Assembly (NCBI RefSeq): GCF_002386445.1 | Contig: NZ_DGIR01000014.1 | Coordinates: forward strand, 124,001-188,000 | Length of the DNA: 64,000 nucleotides | Source: Pseudomonas sp. UBA4617 | GTDB lineage: Bacteria > Pseudomonadota > Gammaproteobacteria > Pseudomonadales > Pseudomonadaceae | Direction of reading: 5' to 3' | Shown here: positions 8,634-17,123 of the stretch, piece after piece | Layout: the number at the start of each line of letters is the position of its first letter | How positions within the stretch are numbered: the first letter of the stretch is position 1 | Program-made: the position numbers and the translations under genes | The notes under the pieces: model-generated | Told to the model about the DNA's origin: nothing | What the model saw: only the letters and a program-made list of their open reading frames with translations | Database searches by the model: none

Positions 8634-8690
8634 GTTAAACCCGCTCCCGCAGGGCTTGCGCGAATCCGACCACGAGGCCGGGACAGACAA
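8634..8690. repeat. Partial REP-like element
   Basis: The segment AAACCCGCTCCCGCAGG followed by a degenerate complementary stretch (CACGAGGCCGGGAC) matches the 3' half of the P. putida REP consensus (GGTAAACCCGCTCCCACAGG). It lies between the lysR stop and the xseA start. It is recognised from memory of the REP family and is imperfect. Confidence 0.5.
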
Positions 8691-8720
8691 CCGGGGCCGA
8701 TGTCCTTTATGATGCCGGGC

Positions 8721-10100
8721 ATGATCAGAGACCCCTTTGAACGACTCGGCCTGGACCGCGAGGTCCTCACCGTCAGCCAACTCAACGGCCGCGCCCGCGT
8801 GCTGCTGGAAGACGTGTTCCGCAGCGTGTGGGTGGAAGGCGAGATCTCCAACCTCGCCCGCCCGGCGTCCGGCCACATGTACTTCACCCTCAAGGACAGC
8901 GGCGCGCAAGTGCGCTGCGCGCTGTTCCGGCAGAACGCCACGCGGGTGCGCCAGGCACTGCGCGACGGCCTGGCGGTGCGGGTACGTGGCAAGGTGTCGT
9001 TGTTCGAGGGCCGCGGCGACTACCAGCTGATCCTCGATACCGTCGAGCCGGCCGGTGACGGCGCCTTGCGCCTGGCCTTCGAGGCGCTGAAGGAAAAGCT
9101 CGGCGCCGAAGGCCTGTTCAGCACCGAACGCAAGCAGCCGCTGCCCGCCCACCCGCAGCGCATCGGCATCATCACCTCGCCCACCGGCGCGGTGATCCGC
9201 GACATCATAAGCGTGTTCGGCCGCCGCGCCCCGCAAGTGGAACTGAACCTGATCCCCACCGCCGTGCAGGGTCGCGAAGCGATTGCCCAGATCGTGCGCG
9301 CCATCCGCCTGGCCGACAGCCTCGGTTTCGATGCGCTGATCCTGGCCCGGGGTGGCGGCTCGCTGGAAGACTTGTGGTGCTTCAACGAAGAAGCCGTGGC
9401 GCGGGCCGTGGCGGCTTGCGTCACGCCGATCGTAAGCGCCGTGGGCCATGAAACCGATGTCTCGATCAGCGACTTCGTTGCCGACGTGCGCGCCCCCACG
9501 CCGTCGGCCGCCGCCGAGCTGCTGGCGCCCGACAACAGCGGCTTGCAGCAGCGTCTGGATGGTCTGCAGCGGCGCCTGCTGCTGCGCATGCAGAACCGCC
9601 TGACCCACGACCGCCTGCGCCTCGAATCGCTGACCCGGCGCTTGCGTCACCCGGGCGAGCGCCTGCGCCAGCAGGCACAGCGCCTGGATGACCTGGACAT
9701 GCGTTTGCGCCGGGCGTTCATGCTCAGCCTCAACAAGCGCCACGAACGCCTGGCCCGGCTGGATACCCGCCTGGCTGCGCAGCACCCCGGGCGCACCCTG
9801 AAGCTGCTGGGCCAGCGCCTGGACAGCCTGGCCGAACGCCTGCCGCGGGCCATGCGCGAGGTGCTCAAGGACCGCCGCCAGCGCTTCCAGGCCCAATTGC
9901 AGACGCTGCAGGTGGTCAGCCCGCTGGCCACCCTCGCCCGCGGCTACAGCATCCTGCTGGACGAGCAGGGCCGGGCTATCCGCAGCGCGCAGCAGACCCG
10001 CAACGGCCAGCGCCTGACCGCCCGCCTCAACGAAGGCGAGCTGTCGGTGCGGGTCGAAGACAACCACCTGACCCCGGTCACCCTCTCACTACTGGACTGA
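8721..10100 (+). CDS. xseA: Exodeoxyribonuclease VII large subunit
   Basis: 459 residues from the ATG at 8721 (MIRDPFERLGLDREVLTVSQ), the conserved Pseudomonas start. The open frame extends to 8604 through the REP remnant and that part is unlikely to be coding. XseA, with several copies of XseB, degrades single-stranded DNA from both ends. The OB-fold DNA-binding domain is at about 15-115, the catalytic domain (ARGGGSLEDLWCFNEE, VGHETDVSISDFVADVRAPTPSAAAE) at about 140-330, and a long coiled coil rich in Arg/Leu follows. It is followed after 3 bases by an M23 peptidase gene in the same direction. Confidence 0.96.
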   Translation: MIRDPFERLGLDREVLTVSQLNGRARVLLEDVFRSVWVEGEISNLARPASGHMYFTLKDSGAQVRCALFRQNATRVRQALRDGLAVRVRGKVSLFEGRGDYQLILDTVEPAGDGALRLAFEALKEKLGAEGLFSTERKQPLPAHPQRIGIITSPTGAVIRDIISVFGRRAPQVELNLIPTAVQGREAIAQIVRAIRLADSLGFDALILARGGGSLEDLWCFNEEAVARAVAACVTPIVSAVGHETDVSISDFVADVRAPTPSAAAELLAPDNSGLQQRLDGLQRRLLLRMQNRLTHDRLRLESLTRRLRHPGERLRQQAQRLDDLDMRLRRAFMLSLNKRHERLARLDTRLAAQHPGRTLKLLGQRLDSLAERLPRAMREVLKDRRQRFQAQLQTLQVVSPLATLARGYSILLDEQGRAIRSAQQTRNGQRLTARLNEGELSVRVEDNHLTPVTLSLLD

Positions 10101-10103
10101 CAC

Positions 10104-10931
10104 ATGCCTCGCCTGCTCGCGCCCCTGCTTGCTCTTTCCCTCCTGCTGCTGGCCGGCGGCGCCCAGGCCAGCTATATCACCCGCACGCTGAACAAGCCGG
10201 TACCCGGCGGCGTTGCAGTAGTCGACCTCGGCCCCGCCGCCAGCGCACCGCACGCCCGCTTCGACGGCAAGCCGGTGCTGGTGGTGAAGGAGCAGGACAA
10301 CTGGCTGGCCATCGTCGGCATCCCGCTGACCCAGAAACCGGGTACTGCGCTGCTGAGCCAGGGCGACCGCACCCTGCCGTTTACCGTCGGCAGCAAGAAG
10401 TACCCCGAACAGCGCATCACCCTGAAGAATACCCGCCAGGTCAACCCGAACCCGGGCGACCTCAAACGCATCGACCGCGAGCTGGCCGAGCAGATCGCGG
10501 CCTACCGCAGCTTCAGCCCGGTCCTGCCGAGCAACCTGATCCTCGACAAGCCGGTCAATGGCCCGCTGTCGAGCAAGTTCGGCGTGCGGCGCTTCTTCAA
10601 TGGCGAAGAACGCAACCCGCATGCCGGGCTGGATTTCGCGGTGCCGGCAGGTACACCGATCAAGACCCCGGCCAATGGCAAGGTGATCCTGGTGGGGGAC
10701 TATTTCTTCAATGGCCGCACCGTGTTCGTTGACCATGGGCAGGGCTTCATCAGCATGTTCTGCCACATGTCGAAGATCGACGTGCAGGTGGGCCAGCCAC
10801 TGCGCCGGGGTGACGTGGTCGGCCGGGTAGGCTCTACCGGGCGGGCTACCGGGCCGCACATGCACTGGAATGTCAGCCTGAATGATGCGCGGGTGGACCC
10901 GGCGATTTTCATTGGGGCATTCCAGCCCTGA
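10104..10931 (+). CDS. M23-family murein endopeptidase-like protein, periplasmic
   Basis: 275 residues with a signal peptide (cleavage near AQA-S, residue 22). The C-terminal LytM/M23 zinc peptidase domain has all ligands: His173 and Asp177 in NPHAGLDF, His221 in FCHMS, and His252/His254 in PHMHW. An intact set predicts an active endopeptidase that cuts peptidoglycan cross-links, unlike degenerate LytM activators. The N-terminal 120 residues form a beta-rich domain of the kind seen in Pseudomonas M23 proteins. It follows xseA at 3 bases, so both are probably one transcript. Confidence 0.9.
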   Translation: MPRLLAPLLALSLLLLAGGAQASYITRTLNKPVPGGVAVVDLGPAASAPHARFDGKPVLVVKEQDNWLAIVGIPLTQKPGTALLSQGDRTLPFTVGSKKYPEQRITLKNTRQVNPNPGDLKRIDRELAEQIAAYRSFSPVLPSNLILDKPVNGPLSSKFGVRRFFNGEERNPHAGLDFAVPAGTPIKTPANGKVILVGDYFFNGRTVFVDHGQGFISMFCHMSKIDVQVGQPLRRGDVVGRVGSTGRATGPHMHWNVSLNDARVDPAIFIGAFQP

Positions 10932-10942
10932 GCCTCGTATTG

Positions 10943-11013
10943 CCTGGGGCGGGTAAACCCGCTCCCACAGCAATCGCCGCCTGTGAACGCGGGTCTACCC
11001 GGGAAGAGGACGG
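10943..11013. repeat. Convergent pair of REP elements
   Basis: A forward copy (GGGCGGGTAAACCCGCTCCC, 10949-10968 with flanks) and an inverted copy (CCTGTGAACGCGGGTCTACC, 10980-10999, running on to GGAAGAGGACGG) match the P. putida 35-base REP in opposite orientations. They occupy the space after the M23 gene and can terminate or protect its transcript. The rest of the 408-base gap up to leuA holds the leucine leader and AT-rich promoter DNA. Confidence 0.75.
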
Positions 11014-11039
11014 CACTGCCAGATCGATTTCACTGTGTT

Positions 11040-11185
11040 GCGCCTTCTAAATATACTGCGCAAGAATAAACACGCCCCACAGAAAAATCTGAAATAAAAT
11101 CTCGCGAAATAGCTTTTTTTAAGCATTCCTCTCAATTTTTTCTGAACGCTTGCCATCCCCCACCCCACTGGTTAGGGTTGAAGGC
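11040..11185 (+). promoter_or_regulatory. leuA upstream region, AT-rich promoter/leader DNA
   Basis: This 146-base stretch is markedly richer in A and T than its surroundings (for example AAATATACTGCGCAAGAATA). It lies directly before the leucine leader peptide, so it must hold the leuA promoter. I cannot choose a single -35/-10 pair with confidence. Confidence 0.4.
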
Positions 11186-11263
11186 ATGAAAACCTTCAGC
11201 ACCCTCATCCTGCTCCGACAACATTGCAGCCTCTGCCTGGTCAGCGCCCGACTACCAGGCTGA
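11186..11263 (+). CDS. leuA leader peptide, leucine-rich, 25 residues
   Basis: A short reading frame with AGGG/AAGG upstream encodes MKTFSTLILLRQHCSLCLVS followed by ARLPG. Six of its 25 residues are leucine, with codons CTC and CTG and one CTA. It ends 76 bases before the leuA ATG. Leucine-rich leader peptides in front of leuA act as sensors of charged tRNA-Leu in several proteobacteria, and a Pseudomonas leader of this kind is known to me from memory. I do not see a classic U-rich terminator between the leader and leuA, so the attenuation mechanism is unclear. Confidence 0.75.
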   Translation: MKTFSTLILLRQHCSLCLVSARLPG

Positions 11264-11339
11264 ATCGCGTCGCCTCGCCCATTCATCTCGTTATCGCTCG
11301 GCAGGCCCGATCTCGGCCGCACACAAAAGGATTGCTTCC

Positions 11340-13013
11340 ATGACCATGCTCAAAGACCCTTCGAAGAAATACCGTGCTTTCCCGACCATCGACCTGCCTG
11401 ACCGTACCTGGCCGTCGAAGACCATCACAGCCGCGCCGATCTGGTGCAGCTCCGACCTGCGTGATGGTAACCAGTCGCTGATCGAGCCGATGGATTCGGA
11501 GAAGAAACTGCGCTTCTGGAAGACCCTGGTGCAGGTAGGCGTGAAGGAAATCGAAGCCTCGTTCCCGTCTGCTTCGCAAACCGATTTCGACTTCGTGCGT
11601 ACGCTGATCGAAGACGGCCACATCCCGGACGACACTACCATCCAGGTGCTTACCCAGGCCCGTGAAGACCTGATCGCCCGCACCTTCGAGTCGCTGCGCG
11701 GCGCGAAGAAGGCCATCGTCCACCTGTACAATGCCACCAGCCCGTCGTTCCGCCGCATCGTCTTCAACCAGGACAAGCAAGGCGTCAAGGACATCGCGGT
11801 GAACGCGGCCAAGCTGTTCGTCAAATATGCCGCGCAGCAGCCGGAAACCCAGTGGACCTTCCAGTACTCGCCGGAAACCTTCAGCGCCACCGAAATGGAG
11901 TTCGCCAAGGAAGTCTGCGACGCGGTCATCGAAGTATGGAACCCCACGCCTGAGCACAAGATCATCCTCAACCTGCCGGCCACCGTGGAAGTCTCCACGC
12001 CGAACGTGTACGCCGACCAGATCGAGTGGTTCTGCCGCAACATCAGCCGTCGCGACAGCGTGATCATCAGCCTGCACTGCCACAATGACCGTGGCACCGG
12101 CATCGCCGCCACCGAACTGGGCCTGATGGCCGGCGCCGACCGCGCCGAAGGCTGCCTGTTCGGCAACGGCGAACGCACCGGCAACGTTGACCTGGTGACC
12201 CTGGCGTTGAACCTCTATACCCAGGGCATCGACCCGCTGCTGGACTTCTCCGACATCGATGGCGTACGCAAGGTGGTTGAAGAGTGCAACCAGTTGCCGG
12301 TGCACCCGCGTCACCCGTACGTGGGCGATCTGGTCCACACCGCCTTCTCCGGCTCGCACCAGGATGCCATCCGCAAGGGCTTCGCCAAGCAACAGGAAGG
12401 CGAGCTGTGGGAAGTGCCATACCTGCCGATCGACCCGGCCGACATCGGCCGCAGCTATGAAGCGGTGATCCGCGTCAACAGCCAGTCGGGCAAAGGCGGT
12501 ATCACCTACCTGCTCGAGCAGGAATACGGCATCAGCCTGCCGCGCCGCATGCAGATCGAATTCAGCCAGGTGGTGCAAGGTGAAACCGACCGCTTGGGCC
12601 TGGAAATGACTGCGCAGCAGATCTACAACCTGCTGCACAAGGAATACCTCCAGGCCAACGCGCCGTATGCACTGGTCAGCCACCGCCTGCAGGAAGAGAA
12701 CGGCCACAGCGCCGTGGAAGTGGAAGTCGCCGGCGAAGGCGAGACCACCCTGCACTGGCGCGGTAAGGGGAATGGCGCGCTGGAAGCCCTGGTAGCCGGC
12801 CTGCCGATTGCCGTCGAGATCATGGACTACAACGAACACGCGATTGGCGCGGGCACCAACGCCAAGGCTGCTGCCTACATTGAGCTGCGCGTGGCCGGTG
12901 GCCGCCCGGTGCATGGCGTGGGTATTGATGAAAACATCACTACCGCCAGCTTCAAAGCCCTGTTCAGCGCACTGAACCGCTCGCTGAGCCAGCAGGAAGC
13001 CAAGGCGGCCTGA
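11340..13013 (+). CDS. leuA: 2-isopropylmalate synthase
   Basis: 557 residues, the length of the long LeuA class found in Pseudomonas, actinobacteria and yeast. It condenses acetyl-CoA with 2-oxoisovalerate, the first committed step of leucine synthesis. The catalytic HMGL barrel shows SDLRDGNQSLIEPM near residues 37-50, the metal-binding HCHND at about 246, and GNGERTGNVD near 277. The C-terminal LeuA regulatory domain (about 430-557) ends in GVGIDENITTASFKALFSAL and predicts leucine feedback inhibition. ATG at 11340 has AAAGGA upstream; an ATG two codons later is an alternative. Confidence 0.95.
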   Translation: MTMLKDPSKKYRAFPTIDLPDRTWPSKTITAAPIWCSSDLRDGNQSLIEPMDSEKKLRFWKTLVQVGVKEIEASFPSASQTDFDFVRTLIEDGHIPDDTTIQVLTQAREDLIARTFESLRGAKKAIVHLYNATSPSFRRIVFNQDKQGVKDIAVNAAKLFVKYAAQQPETQWTFQYSPETFSATEMEFAKEVCDAVIEVWNPTPEHKIILNLPATVEVSTPNVYADQIEWFCRNISRRDSVIISLHCHNDRGTGIAATELGLMAGADRAEGCLFGNGERTGNVDLVTLALNLYTQGIDPLLDFSDIDGVRKVVEECNQLPVHPRHPYVGDLVHTAFSGSHQDAIRKGFAKQQEGELWEVPYLPIDPADIGRSYEAVIRVNSQSGKGGITYLLEQEYGISLPRRMQIEFSQVVQGETDRLGLEMTAQQIYNLLHKEYLQANAPYALVSHRLQEENGHSAVEVEVAGEGETTLHWRGKGNGALEALVAGLPIAVEIMDYNEHAIGAGTNAKAAAYIELRVAGGRPVHGVGIDENITTASFKALFSALNRSLSQQEAKAA

Positions 13014-13032
13014 GCCTTGCCCTGGTAGACAA

Positions 13033-13066
13033 GAAAGCCCGCATCGTTTGATGCGGGCTTTTTTTG
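13033..13066 (+). terminator. leuA intrinsic terminator
   Basis: AAAGCCCGCATC - GTTT - GATGCGGGCTTT followed by five further T residues forms a textbook rho-independent terminator 20 bases after the leuA stop. Confidence 0.95.
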
Positions 13067-13125
13067 CGTTCGCCACAGCTTTTTTAGCGTCGATGCAATC
13101 GAGCGCCGCCCAACCCACGCCAGGC

Positions 13126-13154
13126 AAAAAAAAGGGGCGCTGACCAAGCGCCCC
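13126..13154 (-). terminator. Terminator of the zwf-pgl-eda operon
   Basis: On the minus strand GGGGCGCT - TGGTC - AGCGCCCC is followed by TTTTTTT, an intrinsic terminator placed 25 bases beyond the eda stop. Confidence 0.93.
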
Positions 13155-13179
13155 ATAAGCCGTAAAGCACACAACAGAT

Positions 13180-13860
13180 TCAGTTGGCGTCCAGCAACGC
13201 GATCGCCTCCGCACTGCACGCCTCGATCCGCGCCCAGTCGCCGTTCTTGATCCAGCTGCTGTCGAGCATCCAGGTGCCCCCTACACACATCACATTCGCC
13301 AGCGCCATGTAGTTGCGCACATTGCCTGGGTTGACCCCGCCGGTCGGGCAGAAGCGAATGTCGCCGAATGGGCCGCCAAAGGCCTTGATAGCCGCGACGC
13401 CGCCGCAGATTTCCGCCGGGAACAGCTTGAAACGGCGATAACCCAGGGCGTAGCCCATCATGATTTCCGATGGCGTGCTGATGCCCGGCAGCAACGGGAT
13501 CTCGCTGTCTACGCCTGCTTCGAGGATGTCCTGGGTAATGCCGGGGGTGACAACGAACTGCGCTCCGGCAGCTTCAACTGCCGCGAACATGCGGCGATCG
13601 AGCACGGTGCCGGCACCGACACAAAGCTCCGGGCGCTGCTCGCGCAATACCTGGATGGCTTTAAGGCCATGCTGGGAGCGCAAGGTCACCTCCAGGGTAC
13701 GGATACCGCCGGCGGCCAGGGCATCAGCCAAGGGCAGGATGTCGTCCTCGCGGGCGATGGTGATCACCGGCAGGATGCGCGCCTTTTCGCAAATGGCATC
13801 GATCCGTGCGGCTTTATCGGCCATCGAGAGCTTGGGCTGTGGGCGTTCGAGGGTGGTCAT
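13180..13860 (-). CDS. eda: 2-dehydro-3-deoxyphosphogluconate (KDPG) aldolase
   Basis: 226 residues from the ATG at 13860 (MTTLERPQ). It splits KDPG into pyruvate and glyceraldehyde-3-phosphate, the final step of the Entner-Doudoroff pathway. The class I aldolase barrel has the substrate glutamate in TLEVTLRS, the glycine-rich VGAGTVLD and the Schiff-base lysine in RFKLFPAE. The phosphate-binding CPTGGVNPGN is also present. It is the third gene of the zwf-pgl-eda operon, 17 bases after pgl, and is followed by a strong terminator. Control by HexR through the zwf promoter is expected. Confidence 0.96.
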   Translation of the reverse strand: MTTLERPQPKLSMADKAARIDAICEKARILPVITIAREDDILPLADALAAGGIRTLEVTLRSQHGLKAIQVLREQRPELCVGAGTVLDRRMFAAVEAAGAQFVVTPGITQDILEAGVDSEIPLLPGISTPSEIMMGYALGYRRFKLFPAEICGGVAAIKAFGGPFGDIRFCPTGGVNPGNVRNYMALANVMCVGGTWMLDSSWIKNGDWARIEACSAEAIALLDAN

Positions 13861-13877
13861 GACTGTGGATCCTTGGC

Positions 13878-14591
13878 TCATGGGCACCAGTAGATGTCCA
13901 GGGGGGCGTGAAGAAAAGCGCGAATCGGCATTTCCGTAAGGTCGGTGCCAGCCAGCGCGGCGCGCAGGGTAGCGAGTTTGCCCTGCCCTTGCACGGACAG
14001 TGCAGTGAAAGCAGCACTGGCCAGCAACGCGCGGCTCATGGACAAGCGCTGGCGCGGTACGCTCGGTGCCAGCATAGGCAGGCAGCGACGTGGGTTGGCC
14101 AGGTCGAGGCCGGCCTCCAGGTTGGGGCTGGCGGGGAACAGCGAAGCGGTATGGCCATCGTCACCCATGCCCAGCACCAGCACATCGATCGGCGGTAGCT
14201 CGGCCAGGGCCTGGTCGGCCTTGATGGCGGCGGCGTCGAGGTTTTCCGCCTGCTGGTACAAGCCAACGAAACGGGCCTTGGCCGCTGCGCCCTTGAACAG
14301 ATGGCGAGCCAGCAGGCCGGCATTGCTGTCGGCGTGCTCCACCGGCACCCAACGCTCATCGGCCAGGCTGACGGTGACCCTGGCCCAGTCGAGGTCTTCG
14401 CTGGCCAGCTGTTCGAGGAACGGTACCGGGCTGCGACCGCCAGACAGCACCACGCAGGCCTGCCCCTTGCTGGCGATCGCCTCGCGCAGGCGTGCAGCCA
14501 CGTCATGCGCCTGGCGCACGGCCAGGGCCTCGGCATTGGCCAGCTCGTGCACGTTCACCGAGCCTGGCAGTTTCAGTTCAGATATCCCCAT
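13878..14591 (-). CDS. pgl: 6-phosphogluconolactonase
   Basis: 237 residues. It hydrolyses 6-phosphogluconolactone to 6-phosphogluconate. The NagB/PGL fold is marked by VVLSGGRSPVPF near residue 48, SLADERWVP near 75 and GMGDDGHTASLFP near 142, all family signatures. The start overlaps the end of zwf by 14 bases, consistent with translational coupling in the zwf-pgl-eda operon. Confidence 0.95.
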   Translation of the reverse strand: MGISELKLPGSVNVHELANAEALAVRQAHDVAARLREAIASKGQACVVLSGGRSPVPFLEQLASEDLDWARVTVSLADERWVPVEHADSNAGLLARHLFKGAAAKARFVGLYQQAENLDAAAIKADQALAELPPIDVLVLGMGDDGHTASLFPASPNLEAGLDLANPRRCLPMLAPSVPRQRLSMSRALLASAAFTALSVQGQGKLATLRAALAGTDLTEMPIRAFLHAPLDIYWCP

Positions 14592-16047
14592 ACCACGCCC
14601 TCCCGTCGCGTGTGATCAGAGCAATCGAGCTCATCGGCCCCCAGGAACCGGCCGCATAAGGTTTGGGCGCATCGCCCGCATTACGCCAGCCGGCAATCAA
14701 CTGGTCGCACCACTTCCAGGCATATTCGATTTCATCCTTGCGCACGAACAGGTTCTGGTTGCCGCGCATCACCTCGAGCAACAACCGCTCATAGGCATCC
14801 GGAATCCTCGCGCTGCGCCAGGTGTCGGAAAAATTCAGTTGCAACGGGCCGCTGCGCAGTTGCATGCCCTTGTCCAGGCCCTGCTCCTTGGTCATTACCC
14901 GCAAGGAAATGCCTTCGTCCGGTTGCAGGCGGATGATCAGCTTGTTACCGATCTGCAAACGCTGTTCCGGAGCGAAGATATAGTGCGGGGTTTCCTTGAA
15001 ATGGATGACGATCTGCGACAGTTTCTGCGGCATGCGCTTGCCGGTGCGCAGGTAGAACGGCACGCCGGACCAGCGCCAGTTGCGGATGTCGGCACGCAGG
15101 GCGACAAAGGTTTCGGTGTCGCTCTGGGCGTTGGCGTTGTCTTCCTCGAGGTAGCCGGGCACCGGCTTGCCATCGCTGTAGCCGGCAATGTACTGGCCGC
15201 GCACCACACGGGTGCTCAGCCCCTCACCCGTGATCGGTGCCAGGGCCTTGAGCACCTTGACTTTCTCGTCACGGATAGCATCGGCAGACAGTTCGCTGGG
15301 CGGGTCCATGGCGATCAGGCACAACAGCTGCAACAGGTGGTTCTGGATCATGTCGCGCAGTTGACCGGCCTTGTCGAAGTAACCCCAGCGGCCTTCGATA
15401 CCGACCTTCTCGGCGACGGTAATCTCCACATGGGAGATGGAGTTCTGGTTCCACTGGGTTTCGAACAGGCTGTTGGCGAAGCGCAGGGCGATCAGGTTCT
15501 GCACCGTCTCCTTGCCCAGATAATGGTCGATGCGGTAGACCCGGTTCTCGGGGAAGAACCGCGCCACGGCGTCGTTGACCCGGCGCGACGACTCCAGGTC
15601 GTGGCCGATGGGCTTCTCCAGCACTACCCGGGTGCGCTCGGCCAGACCGGCCTTGTCGAGGTTCTCGCAGATGGCGCCATATACCGCCGCCGCCGTGGCG
15701 AAATAGGCAATCAGCGGCAGCTCGCCCTGCAACTGCCCGGCCAGGGCTTGATAGCCCTCGGGCTGGAGGAAGTCCAGGTGCTGGTAGCTCAGGCGGGCAA
15801 GGAAGCGCCCTAGCGCGGCGGGCTCTATGTCAGCCTCGGGCACATGCCGGCGCAGGTGCGCTTCGATACTGTCCAGGTGGTCCTGTGCCGTTCCGGCCTC
15901 ACGGGCCAATGCCAGCAGGCGGGTATCCGGGTGCAACAGGTTGGCCCGGTCGAGCTGGTAAAGCGCTGGAAACAGCTTGCGCAATGCCAGGTCGCCGAGG
16001 GCGCCAAACAGGGCAAAGGTGCAAGGTTCGACACTGATCGCAGCCAT
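14578..16047 (-). CDS. zwf: Glucose-6-phosphate 1-dehydrogenase
   Basis: 489 residues, full length. It oxidises glucose-6-phosphate to 6-phosphogluconolactone with NAD(P) and feeds the Entner-Doudoroff pathway. The Rossmann motif GALGDLALRKLFPALYQL lies at residues 15-32, EKPIGHDL near 145, and the active-site signature RIDHYLGKE near 172. It is the first gene of the zwf-pgl-eda operon and divergent from hexR, with a HexR-type dyad in the shared 203-base control region. Confidence 0.97.
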   Translation of the reverse strand: MAAISVEPCTFALFGALGDLALRKLFPALYQLDRANLLHPDTRLLALAREAGTAQDHLDSIEAHLRRHVPEADIEPAALGRFLARLSYQHLDFLQPEGYQALAGQLQGELPLIAYFATAAAVYGAICENLDKAGLAERTRVVLEKPIGHDLESSRRVNDAVARFFPENRVYRIDHYLGKETVQNLIALRFANSLFETQWNQNSISHVEITVAEKVGIEGRWGYFDKAGQLRDMIQNHLLQLLCLIAMDPPSELSADAIRDEKVKVLKALAPITGEGLSTRVVRGQYIAGYSDGKPVPGYLEEDNANAQSDTETFVALRADIRNWRWSGVPFYLRTGKRMPQKLSQIVIHFKETPHYIFAPEQRLQIGNKLIIRLQPDEGISLRVMTKEQGLDKGMQLRSGPLQLNFSDTWRSARIPDAYERLLLEVMRGNQNLFVRKDEIEYAWKWCDQLIAGWRNAGDAPKPYAAGSWGPMSSIALITRDGRAWYGDI

Positions 16048-16112
16048 GATGTTGGTTCTTTCCTAAAGTTGGTCTAGGAATACCGCTTTCACATACGGTT
16101 TTCAAGGGATAA

Positions 16113-16129
16113 TGTAGTAAAAACCACAA
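16113..16129. promoter_or_regulatory. Putative HexR operator in the zwf-hexR intergenic region
   Basis: TGTAGTAAAAACCACA forms a dyad (TGTAGT / ACCACA). It also reads TAGT-N7-ACAA, one mismatch from the TTGT-N7/8-ACAA sequence described for HexR in P. putida. It lies 66 bases upstream of the zwf start, where repression of zwf is expected; KDPG would relieve it. Confidence 0.7.
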
Positions 16130-16250
16130 CATTCGACACTAGTGTTACAGACAAGTGGTACGCCAACCGCGCCGACAGTACGATAGACGACCGTGCAAAA
16201 AGCCTGCTGCTCCCACAGCCGGCTGTCTTCCCGACCCAAGGACATACCCC

Positions 16251-17123
16251 ATGGACCGCGTGCGAAACCTCCTGGAACAGATCCAGGGACGCCTCGACGA
16301 GCTGAACAAGGCCGAACGCAAAGTCGCCGAAGTCATCCTGCTCAACCCGCAACAAGCCACCCGTTTCAGCATCGCTGCGCTGGCCCAGGCGGCCAAGGTC
16401 AGCGAACCGACCGTCAACCGCTTCTGCCGTTCGTTCGGTGTCAGCGGCTACCCCGAGCTCAAGCTGCAACTGGCGCAAAGCCTGGCCAGCGGCGCCGCAT
16501 ACGTCAGCCGCGCGGTAGAGGCCGACGATGATCCGGCAGCCTATACCCAGAAGATCTTTGCCAGCGCCATCGCCTCGCTCGACAGCGCCTGCCAGCAACT
16601 GGACCCACAGCAGGTCAGCCGTGCCGTGGACATGATGATCCAGGCGCGGCAGATCCATTTCTTCGGCCTGGGCGCCTCTGCCCCGGTGGCGCTGGATGCC
16701 CAGCACAAGTTCTTCCGCTTCAACCTGGCGGTGTCGGCCCACGCCGACGTGCTGATGCAGCGCATGCTGGCCTCGGTTGCCCACACTGGCGACCTGTTCG
16801 TGATCATTTCCTATACCGGACGCACCCGCGAACTGGTCGAGGTGGCGCGCCTTGCCCGGGAAAACGGCGCCTCGGTGCTGGGCCTGACGGCCGCCGGTTC
16901 GCCATTGGCCAATGCCTGCAGCCTGAGCCTGCATATTCCGTTGCCGGAAGACACCGATATCTACATGCCGATGACTTCGCGGATCATCCAGCTGACCGTG
17001 CTCGATGTGCTGGCCACTGGCATGACCTTGCGCCGTGGCGTGGACTTCCAGCCACACCTGCGCAAGATCAAGGAAAGCCTCAACGCCAGCCGCTACCCGA
17101 TCGAGGACGACGAACTCAACTGA
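16251..17123 (+). CDS. hexR: HexR, RpiR-family repressor of glucose catabolism
   Basis: 290 residues from the ATG at 16251 (MDRVRNLLEQIQG). An open frame extends to 16155 but has no supporting signal. The N-terminal RpiR helix-turn-helix (residues 1-75) includes FSIAALAQAAKVSEPTVNRF. The C-terminal SIS sugar-phosphate-binding domain (about 120-265) has GLGASAPVALDAQ and IISYTGRTRELVEVA. HexR is known to repress zwf, edd and gap in P. putida until KDPG binds. Matching sites occur in the two control regions of this window. The 3' end overlaps the convergent epimerase gene by 8 bases. Confidence 0.95.
   Translation: MDRVRNLLEQIQGRLDELNKAERKVAEVILLNPQQATRFSIAALAQAAKVSEPTVNRFCRSFGVSGYPELKLQLAQSLASGAAYVSRAVEADDDPAAYTQKIFASAIASLDSACQQLDPQQVSRAVDMMIQARQIHFFGLGASAPVALDAQHKFFRFNLAVSAHADVLMQRMLASVAHTGDLFVIISYTGRTRELVEVARLARENGASVLGLTAAGSPLANACSLSLHIPLPEDTDIYMPMTSRIIQLTVLDVLATGMTLRRGVDFQPHLRKIKESLNASRYPIEDDELN

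Noticed and set aside
8580..10067. 495-codon minus-strand frame opposite xseA
   Set aside because: xseA is certain; the alanine/glutamine-rich opposite frame is a shadow.
11283..13214. 643-codon minus-strand frame opposite leuA
   Set aside because: LeuA is certain on the plus strand; the opposite frame has no ribosome site and no domain.
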